DNA from: Sternotherus odoratus
Lineage: Eukaryota; Chordata; Testudines; Kinosternidae
Direction: 5' to 3'
Assembly (NCBI GenBank): GCA_032164245.1
Contig: JAVMKO010000002.1
Span: 178,070,920 to 178,134,919, forward strand
Length of the DNA stretch: 64,000 nt
The position numbers and the translations under genes are program-made. The first letter of the stretch is position 1, and each line of letters begins with the position of its first letter. Of the stretch, positions 10,271 through 21,052 are shown one piece after another. A model generated the notes under the pieces. That model had not been told where the DNA came from. It searched no databases and saw only the letters and a program-made list of their open reading frames with translations.

Positions 10271-13200
10271 GAAGACCAAGACTGGAATCCTGTCCCCCAG
10301 CATCCTACTGATGTTCAACATATAGTTGTGTCAATGGTCCTTCATATACCCTGGTGGTCTATGCTAGATATCAGAATGTGCAGAGTTCAGACCCTATTCA
10401 TGATCCAGGATGAGAGTTTCTTTCATCTGATCTCAAATGAATTGTTTTTACAGTTTGTTTTTAATGCACTGATTTATTTAACACACTAAGTGAGAAAACA
10501 CCCAAAAGATGTTTCACAGTTAAAATTATGACGAGACACTTGACAATACACAGATGGCCTATATTTTGGATGTTTATTTTTTTGATGGTTTGTGTCACAC
10601 ACTAGCAGGTTTCGTTGTTGAAAAATGTGGTCAGAGCAAACTAAAAATTAAAGTATAATCTATTCTGCTCTCTATTGTCATAGATAAGCAAGACCCACAG
10701 TAAAATATATGTCCTTTCCTTTAAACGTTTTAAATATTTATTTTAAATAAATGTGTGGCATTAGGAGTGTGAGGATACAATATACCCGTTCTCCTAAAGC
10801 AGAAATATATTTAGAAAAGCATAGAAATGGAGTCCAATGTCTGAATAGAAAAATTCTTATTAGATCATTCTACACCTTTGGAATCTAGCACAGTGTTTAT
10901 TGCTTTCATTATTCATACCTCAGGCAGCTCAAGCAATACAAATAGTGCTATTCTTGGCTTCAACTGAAAACCACTATAATGTCAATGAAAGTTTCATAGT
11001 GGAATCCCATCTAGGACCAAGTTACACTTCAAGTGTGCCAATGTTCTCAATCCTTCAATCACTTAAACCAGCTCACGACACCTCTCACTGGCACAACTAA
11101 TATTTCCCACCAGGGTAATGACTCTTTCAGACTCAAAGATACTCTGCTCACAGTTCTGACTGCACATTAACATTTGGATTCAGGCAGTTAGATCTGAGGA
11201 GACTCTGCATCAGCTTGAAGGTCACTGGCATCATAATTATTTAAAAAAATACTGAAAACATGAAGCACACTAAGAGTATTTCCATATTCAAAAAAATGTA
11301 AATTTATATTTAATCCATGCTTTATGAAAGGAACCATTATAAGAAGAAGTTACCATTTAGTTCAGTAAGTGCTGTTTAATTTGTAACTTCTCAGAGGATT
11401 AATTATATCAAACGAGAAACGAAAGAATGAAAGATGGAAGGATTTGTATATCTAGATTGGTTTAAAAATAAACAGCATCATGTGCATGGCCAGTGACACA
11501 TGAGTTCCAACTGGTACTCAAGGGTAGAACAATAACAATACTTCAGTTTTGGTTGGGGAAATTTCAGCTATGTTCTGCACACAAATTTGAAGAATTAAGT
11601 AATGACTTTGGTTGTGGATTTTTCTGCTTGTGGATATGTGATCCTTAAGAATGACTGTACCCTTTACACAAGCCATCAAGACCAAACCTTAAAGATAAGG
11701 GTAAGTACTGATCCAAAAAAAGTTCAAGTATGAGTTAGATCCAGATTCCATGCTGAAAGTCGGTGACCAAATCAATTTAGGAGGTTTTATATGTGTTTGT
11801 GTAAACTTGGGTACAAACTCTTTTGTGTGATTTATTTCAACTCCTTTAATAATAATAGAAACATTACCATGCTTTTATATAAATTGATGTTATAACCTGA
11901 TCTGGAAAACTGTCTTTGCATCCGTTGACTTTAGTGTTAATTCTTTGCTTTGACCATTAATTCCTATTGCCTGTTTTCTGTCTCATAACCTGTTTCTAAT
12001 TAATGGCAACACTTTACCTCTTACAAATTAATTGTGCTAAAACTCTTCTTATGTGACAAGGCAAACATCACTTTAGAAACTGAGATTGTGAAAGTCTTTT
12101 AGAGGGGCAATATCAAGCAGTTTATTCCCTGGTGTTTTTTTTTTTTTTACGTTTTGAAAAACCTGACACAATAAAAACAGAAATGTTTTTCATGTCAAAT
12201 TAAACTAATTCAATGAAAACAATTTTTAAAAATGTAAACATTACTCTGCAGTTTTGAAAACCCCCACCTCATAATCTTGTGCTATTGCATGAAAATCTGA
12301 AGAAGAAACTGCTCCAAACAGAAAATGAATCTGACCAACTCTGGGACCCCGGCCAACAACTGATTGCAGAGAGTTTAGATCTAAGTGGGAGTTAGGTGCT
12401 GAGTGGGCACACTAAACATCGTGATTAGTAAAGGAATGAATTAATAAATACAGAACATTCAGAAAATGAACTTTCCAGGGAATAAATATTGCAAAGAGGG
12501 AAGTTCTTGTACTAGCAAAATTCCTTCTCATTTACAGGATCCAACAAGTGAGGAGAGGCATCATGTGTAAAGAGGAAACTACTGTAAAGAGTGGCTTCTG
12601 AAGAGTCCAGGATACAAGCAGTGTTCCTGTTTATGAATGAAAAGGATGAAAGTCATGTGTATTTAATGCAAGATGTCATCTCCACAGGAGAAAAGGTTAG
12701 GTAGGGTTCTGTATATCCATTGATATCCCTGGAAGCAACAAAGAAACCTAACCTGGATTTTCAATTGTATAGGAATTTGGGAGCTTTGGAAAGAAAGTCA
12801 CAATATTGAAACAGCAGACAAGATAGAAAGTGGCATCAGTTAAAACTAAAAGCAATAAGTAGAGCAAAAGGAAAACTAAGAGGGAGCCTTTTAATGTTGA
12901 TACCTACAACAGATATAACTATTGATGAAACAGAGGAGGAAAAGACACAGAAGCCATTCACCAACCTTTTGCCCATAATCCAAGCCAGGAACATGAGTCA
13001 TTAGAAAGAAAGAGGCAAACAAACTTGATTGGTGATTCAGTAGTGAGGAAGCTAGGTCAAGACATCTGTGGTCCATATAAAGAAGCCAGAATGGTATGTT
13101 TTCTCCAGGGTATAGAATAAATTAAGTTACAGAAGGTTAAGGTATTCTTACCATTTACACCTGCTACCAACAAAGGAAGCTTTGAGGTAATCAGGACTCA

Positions 13201-13679
13201 CCTGAAGAACCTGACAAGAGAGCAGGAAATGGCAGCAATGCAAATCTTCTCACAGATCTTTCTAGCATATGAAGAAAGGAGAAGACTGGTGCTGGAAACC
13301 GGTCATTGTCCTAGACAGAATTTCTGATTCACAGAACATTGCAAGTTTGCCTGAATAGAATGTGCTTGGACTTGAGGATCTCTGCTTACACAGAAGGGCC
13401 ATCACCTTTCTAGTTTCAAAACTAACAGGGTTTAAGTCTGATTTCAAGTAGGAGGGGCAAGAATGGAAGAGGTCCTTCGATCTAGTTAAAATCTGCCAGA
13501 TATGTTCCTCATGAAATAAAAGGCAGAGGATGGAGTTCTTAAAAGATTATTATTAAAAGTATCCATGCATATTTGCAGAAACATGGAAGACAAGCAAAAA
13601 TTACAGGAAGTATTAATGAATTTTATGATTTAGAGGGCAAAACTGAAGCTTGATAAGACGATTCTCATAACTGGAATAT
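10271..13679. other. Background without recognised gene or repeat
   Basis: The stretch is AT-rich, with T-runs at 12136-12149. No ORF shows a domain, and I identify no transposon ends. Confidence 0.5.
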
Positions 13680-13691
13680 AATTATACTATA

Positions 13692-13908
13692 AAGAAAGTG
13701 AGGAATACTTGTAGCACCTTAGAGACTAACCAGTTTATTTCAGCATAAGCTTTCGTGGACTATAACCCACTTCATTAGATGCATAGAATGGAACAGAAGT
13801 AAGATGCATTTATACACACAGAAAGAAGAAGAAGAAAAAAAAGTTGTATGCTAGCATACCAATTCTAAGAGGCTGTTAAATCTGAGACTAACACGACTGC
13901 TATTCTTG
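13692..13908 (+). mobile_element. Penelope-like (PLE) fragment, inverted arrangement
   Basis: A 217 bp insertion is flanked by perfect 12 bp target duplications AATTATACTATA (13680-13691 and 13909-13920). The left part carries the PLE terminal repeat in minus sense (CTTGTAGCACCTTAGAGAC then AGCATAAGCTTTCGTGGAC). The right end carries the plus-sense 3' tail GAGACTAACACGACTGCTAT. The minus strand of 13751-13778 has a hammerhead-like order: CTAATGA, a stem GTGG...CCAC, then GAAA. PLE terminal repeats are known to carry hammerhead ribozyme motifs; here the first box deviates from CTGATGA. Opposite orientations within one insertion fit the inverted terminal-repeat layout known for this order. There is no coding sequence. 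Confidence 0.65.
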
Positions 13909-14066
13909 AATTATACTATAGGTGGTTTCACTCCATAGAAAAGGAAGAGAAAATAGCAGGGGGGGGGGGCATTAGTCTAAAGTATTTAAACCCCAGGGAG
14001 ATTCAATTAAACAACAAAACATAAGAGGTGAAACTTTTCAGATTAGGATACTACAGTGAAACCTCG

Positions 14067-14201
14067 ATATAATGGACTAATTCGGGCGAGGGGGTGTCCG
14101 TTAAAACCGAAAGTCCGTTATTTAATAATTTTTTAAAATTATTAAATAACGGACTTTCGGGTGACAACGGACACCCCCTCGCCCGAATTAGTCCGTTATA
14201 T
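14067..14201. repeat. Long subterminal inverted repeat (hairpin)
   Basis: About 65 bp of element end (ATGGACTAATTCGGGCGAGG onward) is followed, after a 4 bp centre near 14134, by its near-perfect reverse complement ending TTAGTCCGTTATAT. It is effectively a snap-back duplication of the transposon's left end. Confidence 0.85.
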
Positions 14202-14221
14202 GGAGCCGTGAGTCAGCCCAC

Positions 14222-14760
14222 CCCACCCCCTCCCCCCGCCCGGCTCCCCGCTGCGGGGAGCCGGGCGGGGGGTTTGACAGCTCCCGCCCGGCTTCCCGCT
14301 GCGGGGAGCCGGGCGGGAGCTCTCAACCCCCCCCCCCGTCCGTCCGTCTCCCCGCTGCGAGGAGCCGGGCGGGGGGGTTAACAGCTCCCGCTCGGCTCCC
14401 CCCAGCGGGAAGCCCGGCGGGAGCTGTCAAACCCCCCGCCCGGCTTCCCGCTGCGGGGAGCCGGGCGGGGGGGTTGAGAGCTCCCGCACGGCTCCCCCCA
14501 GTGGGAAGCCCGGCGGGAGCTGTCAAACCCCCCACCCGGCTTCCCGCTGCGGGGAGCCGAGCGGGGGCTCTCAAACGCCCCCCCCGCCCGGCTCCCCGCT
14601 GCGGGGAGCCGGGCGGGGGGGTTGAGAGCTCCCGCTCGGTTCCCCCCAGCGGGAAGCCCGGCGGGAGCTGTCAAACCCCCCGCCCGGCTTCCCGCTGCGG
14701 GGAGCCGGGCGGGAGCTCTCAAACGCCCCCCCCCTCCCGCCCGGCTCCCCGTTGCCTGGG
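14222..14760. repeat. GC-rich hairpin minisatellite
   Basis: This is an array of roughly 11-12 units of about 45 bp. Each unit is built round a palindrome of type CCCGGCTTCCCGCTGCGGGG followed by AGCCGGGCGGG, and the units are separated by GGTTGAGAGCT or GAGCTGTCAAACC spacers in alternating orientation. It lies wholly inside the Tigger-like MITE. All long reading frames across it are by-products of low-complexity GC sequence. Confidence 0.85.
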
Positions 14761-14867
14761 GCGGGAGCCGGCAGCCCCCAATAACGGATTTCGGATGCAT
14801 CGGAAATTTTGTCCGTTGCATCCGAAGTCCGTTAAATCGGGGTCCGTTAAATCGAGGGTTTACTGTA

Positions 14868-15749
14868 GTGATGAAAAATAAAGGCAAAATAACAGTGGAC
14901 CTCTACTACAGAAGAGCAGGACAGTAGAACAAAAATTTCCCAGACCAACTCTTTGGGTACTCAGAATACAGGATACTATAACTATGGGGGATTTTAACTA
15001 CTCGGAGTTGAGAAATAAATATATAGCAGCAAAGATATTCCTGAGTTACATAAAAGACAATTTTATGACCCAGAAAGTATAACACATATTAAAATCTCAG
15101 CTATGTTTCAGACTTGTCACTCAGCCTTCTTCTTCCCCCCGTGGACATTTCATTCTCTCCCCAGCTGTCACTCAGCTGAAGCGATTCCACGATACATCTC
15201 AGTGCTTTGTGACATTCGAGGAGGCATCCCCACATTACAGCTACACTACCACATATGGTCTATCACTCAACCTCTGTAGGAGTGAGGATTGGAAGCTGTG
15301 TTGTGGGTATGTGGCTACTTCTTGTGGGAGTGTGCCCCCTTCCGTATTTTAGTTTCAGCATGATCCTAGGGTTTCCACGGCATGGATGGGCCATGGGTCA
15401 GGATTTGCTCCCAAAGGATTTCTCTTTCTGCATATATCAAAAGAAATAGGGCCACTAAGAAATTATATGACTGGAGCAAAATGATGTTAAAAGAAGGCTT
15501 GCTCCGCCAGGTAATTCCCTTTACTAATCTACTTCCTAACCATTTACTATGAGCAAAACACTATACTGGGTCTTAAGTACCTTAGGGAGAGAAGCAGGGC
15601 TCATGCTCTGTTCCCCTTGTTCCTAGTACAAAGCAGGGAACTCCCCCAATGAAATGCCACCCCAGCTCAGGGGGAGTGGACATGAGGGGGAGGACACTGA
15701 AGGAGACATATCCAGAGAGTTCAATGTGCTACATAAAGCAAGTCATAAA
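14868..15749. other. Background sequence
   Basis: No gene or repeat end is recognised here; the ORF at 15255-15449 has no domain. Confidence 0.4.
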
Positions 15750-16990
15750 AGACCATGCCTTGGCTGCAGCTGGGCCACAATGTCTGCAATGCAGGCCCAA
15801 AAGGCTAAAACAATCTGAAAAGGAAAAGATAATAAAAAACCTAAAAGTTACTGGTCCCCTGACTTGGTCTTCCTCTATTGATAAAGTGGAGCTCTCACAT
15901 TCAGCATGTGAAAAAAAATGCAACAAAGGTTTTATTTCCTCTGAAATATTTGAAACCATGTGCAAAAAAAGAAGGTTGCATCCACAAAGTGGATCCAACC
16001 TGAGAGAGTACGCTAGAGGACAATCCTAAAGGCAAACACTTGCCTTCTAAATTGTCCCCTGAAACAGCAAACCTGCTGCCCCTATCCTTTGATGATGTGA
16101 TCAGAGAGGAATAGGAAACCCTGACCAGGGTAAACAAATAAGCAGGCATGTACTTAGATATTGCAAGTTGCAAAAGTCAAAAAATGCCTTTATGGATATA
16201 CCAAAGATCAATGCTGCAATGACATCTCTAGAAAAATATATGGTAATCTCTTCTGTCTTTCCCACAGAGTCAACTGATAGAAGGCACTCTGAGGTTTTGT
16301 TGGCCAGCCTTAGAACATCCCTAGTGGCTGTGTCCTTTGTAAGAGCCACAATATCCTGACTGGATGATCTTACAGTCATAAAGGGCAGGACCCTGATCCT
16401 GATTTCCAGTCTGTACTTAAGAAAATTCCCCTAGCAACAGCCTTTGTGGCAGATGCCTCAATGGATGCAGTGAGATTTTCTACCAGGGCCATGCAATCCA
16501 GCTCAGCAGCCAGATGTCACATCTGGCATCACCCGTGGCAGGTTGACTGCAAAGCAATTCTATGCTCATGCAAATTCACAGGTGCTCTCCTCTGGGGAAG
16601 AAACTAGAAAAAATAATGACAGAAAGTTCTGCCAAACTGAAACAGTCCCTTTCCCTGCCCCACTCAGTACTCTGAAGAGGTACTACAAACCCAACAGACA
16701 AAAATGCTCCTTTTGTCCATCCTCCTTAAAAAGGTACCAGAGGAATGACAACAGGGTAGTCAGGGGAATTCTCTGGAATCAGTGGTCACTCCAAACATTC
16801 ACAACTAATATCACAAAAACCATTCTTTTACTTTGCTATATAAAAACCACCCCTTCACACAGGACAAAGGTTTCTGGTATTTGTTTCAAGATCACAAAAA
16901 TCAGATCTAGCCTTAACATAGAAGTAATGGCTTCTTTGACTGTGGTGGTATATTCTCTGAGTAGTGAGTGCACTGAAACATGAGAAGTGA
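15750..16990 (+). pseudogene. Decayed DIRS/Ngaro-type gag remnant
   Basis: On the plus strand a broken series of frames reads like a second, diverged DIRS-order gag. The most telling part is at about 16430-16610, with peptide pieces VADASMDAVRFSTRAMQSSS, then WHHPWQVDCKA and FTGALLWGEE. These parallel the 'DAAxDxxRxSA...LWLRHWxxD...LPFxGxxLFG' pattern of DIRS/Ngaro ORF1. Upstream, a Cys pair (CLQCRPK, about 15780) may be the remains of the zinc-binding head. Several stops and frame changes separate the parts. Assignment is by pattern only and could be wrong. Confidence 0.35.
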
Positions 16991-17757
16991 ATTCCTTTTA
17001 GAGAACTTTTAGTGAGTTCCTTTTATGTGCCTGCAGACACGAGGATAATAAATAATCCTGATCAATTTCTGTTTACAGCTGTACATTTCCTGTAGGTAGG
17101 GGAACAGCTCTTGAGAAATCTCCTTCGTTCGTTCTCGGAGTTCATTCCCTCCAGTACATCTCAGAACCTTCCCTTTAACCTTTTTTCTCACACTTGGTTC
17201 ATGTCTCTTTCCTTCAAAGGTAAACTGCAACCCAAACCCCCCCAACAAACTTTTGTCCCTCTGTCCCACCTATCTGATGGATAAAAATGGCCTCAAGAAT
17301 GATAGTTTCTTTTTTTTTTCTAATTTAGAAATAGCAGAATCCTGTCCCTTCTCTCTGTTTTTGTCCTCTCTCTGAAAGCTCTGCATGGTAACATCACAGG
17401 TGTCCCTCTGATGCAGCTCTCTCAACTCCAAACTTAGGGACAGCTATTAAGTTGATCCTATTTGATTTTCTTTTTGTAGTTTACTTTGAAGGTTTTATAT
17501 CTCAGCTCAAGCTCTGTCTCTAACTCCACTCTTTTCCAATGCTTGGCCTAATGTTCTCAAGGGCAACAGTTCATCTCCCCTGTGCCTCTTTCTTGCTTGT
17601 GAAGTTTTGAGAAATTAGGCCAGTTCATGGTCTCTTATAACACTGCAACCCTGTTGCAATCAATAGTCCAGATTTTGCCCTAAACGCCAAATGATGTTGG
17701 TCTCTCTTTAATTTTCTAACCCTTGAAAGTCATCAGATGGGAAGGTTTAAGAACCTA
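16991..17757. other. Background sequence
   Basis: Nothing is recognised between the gag-like remnant and the Harbinger element; there is a T-rich tract at 17310-17320. Confidence 0.4.
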
Positions 17758-18166
17758 TAAGGGTATGTCTTCACTACAGCAGTAGGTCGATTTCCTTGCT
17801 GTCGATTTTTTAAAGCAGACTGTATAGAGTCGATTTTGTGCATCCCCACAAAGCACAGCAAGTCGGCAGTGTCTGTCCACACAACTATGGGAAGCATCGA
17901 CATAGCGAGTGGTGCACTGTGGGTAGCTATCCCACAGTTCCCGGAGTCCCCAGCAGGCACCATTTTGAGTGCTGCACTATGGGTAGGCATTTCATAATTT
18001 CGTGCCCTTTTTTCGCGCCGCTGACACCATTTCGAGTGATGACTGTAGGTAGGCATCCCATTATTTGCGCCCTTTCTCTGTGCTGCGCTAACACCATAGC
18101 ACTGCAAGCCTGGAGCCCGCTGATGCCACCGCTGCAGTACTGGCCGTTGTGAAGACCTTGCACATT

Positions 18167-19409
18167 ATGCTGCATCGTCTGTAGAGGAAGGGGATCCGGA
18201 GACAACTGCGCTTTCTGGAACCTGACGACAGTGATGAGGAGGTGGACCTGGACATGCACAGCAGGGACATGGACACTGACGTTTTTGGAAGTAGGGGGAC
18301 TGGCAGCCTGGCAAATTTGGTGGCAACGGGGCAGGCTCATGCTATGGAACGCCAATTCTGGGCCAGGGAAACAAGCACTGACTAGTGGGATCGCATAGTG
18401 CTGCGGGTCTGGGATGACTCCCAGTGGCTCAGAAACTTTTGCATGCGTAAGGGCACATTCATGGAACTTTGTAACTTGCTTTCCCCGGCCCTCCAGCGCA
18501 AGAATACCAAAATGAGAGCAGCCCTCACAGTTCAGAAGCGAGTGGTGATAGCCCTCTGGAAGCTTGCAACGCCAGACAGCTACCGGTCAGTCGCGAATCA
18601 GTTTGGGGTGGGTAAATCTACAGTGGGGTCTGCTGTGATGCAAGTAAGCATGGCAATCATTGAGCAGCTGCTACCCAGGGTTATAAATCTTGGAAACCTG
18701 CAAGCTACAATAGATGGCTTTGCCGCCATGGGATTCCCTAACTGTGGTGGGGCTATAGATGAGACTCATATCCCTATCTTGGCACCGGACAACAAGGCCG
18801 CAGAGTACAGAAACCGGAAGGGCTATTATTTTATGGTCATGCAAGCACTGGTTGACCACAAGGGACGTTTCACCGACCTGTACGTGGGATGGCCGGGAAA
18901 GGTTCTTGACGCTCGTGTTTTCAGGAACTCTAGGATATTTAGAGAGCTGCAGCAAGGGATTTTCTTCCCCGACCAGAAAATTTCTGTGGGGGGTGTGTGG
19001 AAATGCCAATTGTTATCCTTGGGGACTCAGCCTACCCCTTAATGCCCTGGCTTATGAATCCCTACACAGGAGCCCTGGACAGGAGTCAGGAGCTGTTCAA
19101 CTATAGGCTAAGCAAGTGCAGAATGGCAGTAGAGTGCGCATTTGGCCGCCTCAAGGGGCGATGGCGTTCATTTGCTCAGACATCAGTAACAGAAATGTGC
19201 CCATTGTTATTGCTGCTTGCTCTGTGCTCCACAATCTCTGTGAGAGCAATGGGGAGATGTTTATGGCGGGGTGGGAGGCAGAGGCAAATTTCCTGTCCGC
19301 TGCTTACCAGCAGCCAAACAGCAGGGAAAGTAGAAGAGCGCACCAGGAGGCGCTGCGCCTCAGAGACGCCTTGAAAACCAGTTTTATGAGTGCCCAAGAT
19401 GGCCTTTGA
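18167..19409 (+). pseudogene. Harbinger DDE transposase, broken
   Basis: The enzyme cuts and joins transposon ends (HARBI1/DDE_Tnp_4 family). The longest frame starts at an ATG at 18167. It is interrupted by TAG at 18182-18184 and 18383-18385 (each probably from TGG) and frameshifted twice, near 18995 and near 19165-19185, after which two other frames complete the protein. Visible motifs: a helix-turn-helix-like VANQFGVGKSTV; the first catalytic Asp in GGAIDETHIPI (about 18757); the second in KVLDARVF (18907-18909); and the Glu in MAVECAFGRLKGRW (19132-19134). The C-terminal VIAACSVLHNLCES block is present in the last frame. The catalytic triad therefore survives, but four lesions prevent expression. 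AATAAA follows at 19486. Confidence 0.88.
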
Positions 19410-19485
19410 AAACCCGCTCCCTTGCTCTGCTCAGCCCTAAGCCTTGCACCCTCTTTCCCTCCCCCCTCCCGACGCTTGCAGAGGA

Positions 19486-19523
19486 AATAAATTCACTGTT
19501 TTAAAAATCATGGTTTCTTTATT
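19486..19523. terminator. Convergent polyadenylation signals of the two Harbinger genes
   Basis: AATAAA for the plus-strand transposase gene (19486-19491) and, on the minus strand, AATAAA for the Myb-like gene (19523-19518) lie under 40 bp apart in tail-to-tail orientation. The two transcripts would overlap at their 3' ends. Confidence 0.7.
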
Positions 19524-20704
19524 GCTTCATCACAAATACAAATACAGGGGATCACTGGCAAGGTAGCCCAGAAGGGGTGGGTGAGGAGGGAAACCAGCAG
19601 TCGGAGTGGTGGAGGAGCGGGAAGAGGAGGGGGGAGGGGAGGGGGCCAAGACACAGCACCTTTTAAAAGTTTTTAGATAAATTCATCCTGCTGCTGCTTG
19701 TGCTGGCTTGTGGGGTAGAGTGGGTCGGTCCCGAGAGCTTCCCCTCCCCCCGGGTTCTCACCCTGCCTCTGGGTGGGGAAGCTATGGGACTTGGGGAGGG
19801 GGGGAGGTGGTTAGACAGAGGCTGTAGAGGCGATCTTTGGTCCTGCTGAAGCTCCACCAGACACCGGAGCATGTCGCTTTGGTCCTCCATTATCCGGAGC
19901 ATCGCATCCATCCGCCTTTCTTCGCGCTCCTGCCACTTTTCTTCGCGCTCCATCCACCTTTCTGCTGAAGCTCTTGACTCTTGCCTTGACTCTAGCAATC
20001 TTTCCCTCCATTCACTCTGCCGAGTGGCCTCAGTATGAGAGTTCTGGAGTAGTTCATTAAACATGTCATCACACGTTTTCGTTTTACGCTTTCGTATCTG
20101 CAATAGACGGCATGAGGGGCAGGAGGGGGGATTCTGAGATAAATGTGCAGCTGTTGTGGGCAAAGAAAGAAAGATACAAGGTTATGAGACAAATACATTC
20201 TTGCATCACAATGGGAGTACTATTTAACGGTGAACCACAGTATTCACAGGCCTGATATGATTTCTGTACAAGGTCATATTCCGCACCTAAAAGTGACTGG
20301 ATGGCTCACACAAAAGTCACAGAAGCATCTCACACACATGAAACAGCCTCAGCACGGCTACTGAAATCACCATGCAGCCGGCCATGGTAAGCTAAGCCAT
20401 ATTCTTTACAGCAGTGCTCGGATATTCCAGACTAACCCCCCCCCCCACCACCACCACGTGGATCCCTCCTCCCCGCACCGCGTGGCTCCCAGTGAACCGC
20501 AAACTGCAAAACAAAAACAAAAATCTCTCGCTACGGGCTGGCTGGGGGGAGGAGGGGTGGCGCGTTGGGTCTTCTGTGGAAGCAGCCGCGAGCAGACAAA
20601 CTAAAAATCCCTGCCTGCTCTTGCTACGGGATGGGAAAGATTACTTTACATCTGGGAACATCTGTCTCCCTACTAATTGCAGTCCGTATTTCAAACAGGC
20701 AACC

Positions 20705-20995
20705 ATGAATGACCTCACTCTCCTTAGGATTTCTCATAGAGATAGAGAACGCATGTTGCTAGAGTGTTTACAAAGTCCTGATCCATTTGCCGCGATGCTG
20801 TGCTATTCAATGATACCAGACTATTTACTAATTTCATGGCGTGGGATGGTTTCCTATCACGGTGGACCAGATAAGACGGCTCTCCCCAGAAACCTGTTGC
20901 AGAAGGTTCATCGTTACCTTCTCGAAAGTTTCATGGAAATGTCCATAGAGGATTTCCGCTCAATACCAGAATATATTGACAAACTGTTTCAGTAA
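20705..20995 (+). CDS. Third Harbinger ORF nested in the Myb-gene intron, unknown function
   Basis: A 96-residue frame begins MNDLTLLRISHRDRERMLLE and ends YIDKLFQ, followed by TAA. It has varied codon use and an amphipathic, helix-like composition, unlike the low-complexity ORFs elsewhere. It lies antisense within the roughly 1 kb intron of the Myb-like gene. Directly upstream is a good 3' splice site (CTCCCTACTAATTGCAG ending 20682, with a second AG at 20698), and an AATAAA follows at 21047. Upstream in-frame sequence (20414-20704) is GC-rich and probably not coding. I do not recognise the protein. It may be an accessory transposon gene, a captured exon, or a 3' exon spliced from the transposase side. 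It is uninterrupted, while both known genes of the element are broken. Confidence 0.45.
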   Translation: MNDLTLLRISHRDRERMLLECLQSPDPFAAMLCYSMIPDYLLISWRGMVSYHGGPDKTALPRNLLQKVHRYLLESFMEMSIEDFRSIPEYIDKLFQ

Positions 20996-21046
20996 AAAGA
21001 GACCAGCAATGAATGCATGCCAAGTCCTTAGGGCAAGTTAATCATT

Positions 21047-21052
21047 AATAAA
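21047..21052 (+). terminator. AATAAA after the nested third ORF
   Basis: The signal lies 51 bp downstream of the TAA at 20993-20995. The sequence after it (TTTAAAAATCATG) is the same as that found after the transposase AATAAA at a nearly equal distance. Confidence 0.5.

Larger units (their letters stand above)
14054..14865. mobile_element. Pogo/Tigger-like MITE with TA target duplication
   Basis: The left end is CAGTGAAACCTCGATATAA. The reverse complement of the right end is CAGTAAACCCTCGATTTAAC. TA dinucleotides flank both sides (14052-14053 and 14866-14867), the Tc1/mariner-type target duplication. The terminal sequence with CAGT...CGATATAACGGAC is of pogo/Tigger type. The element has no transposase. 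It holds a subterminal 65 bp-arm inverted repeat (14067-14201) and a GC-rich hairpin array (about 14222-14760). Confidence 0.8.

Noticed and set aside
14222..14760. CRISPR-like array of regular palindromic repeats
   Set aside because: Spacers are not unique, the host is a vertebrate, and the array is a minisatellite within a transposon.
14323..14887. Long frames on both strands with repeated ARLPAAGSRAGG-like peptides
   Set aside because: They are by-products of the GC-rich hairpin array in the Tigger-like MITE, with the same peptide on both strands.
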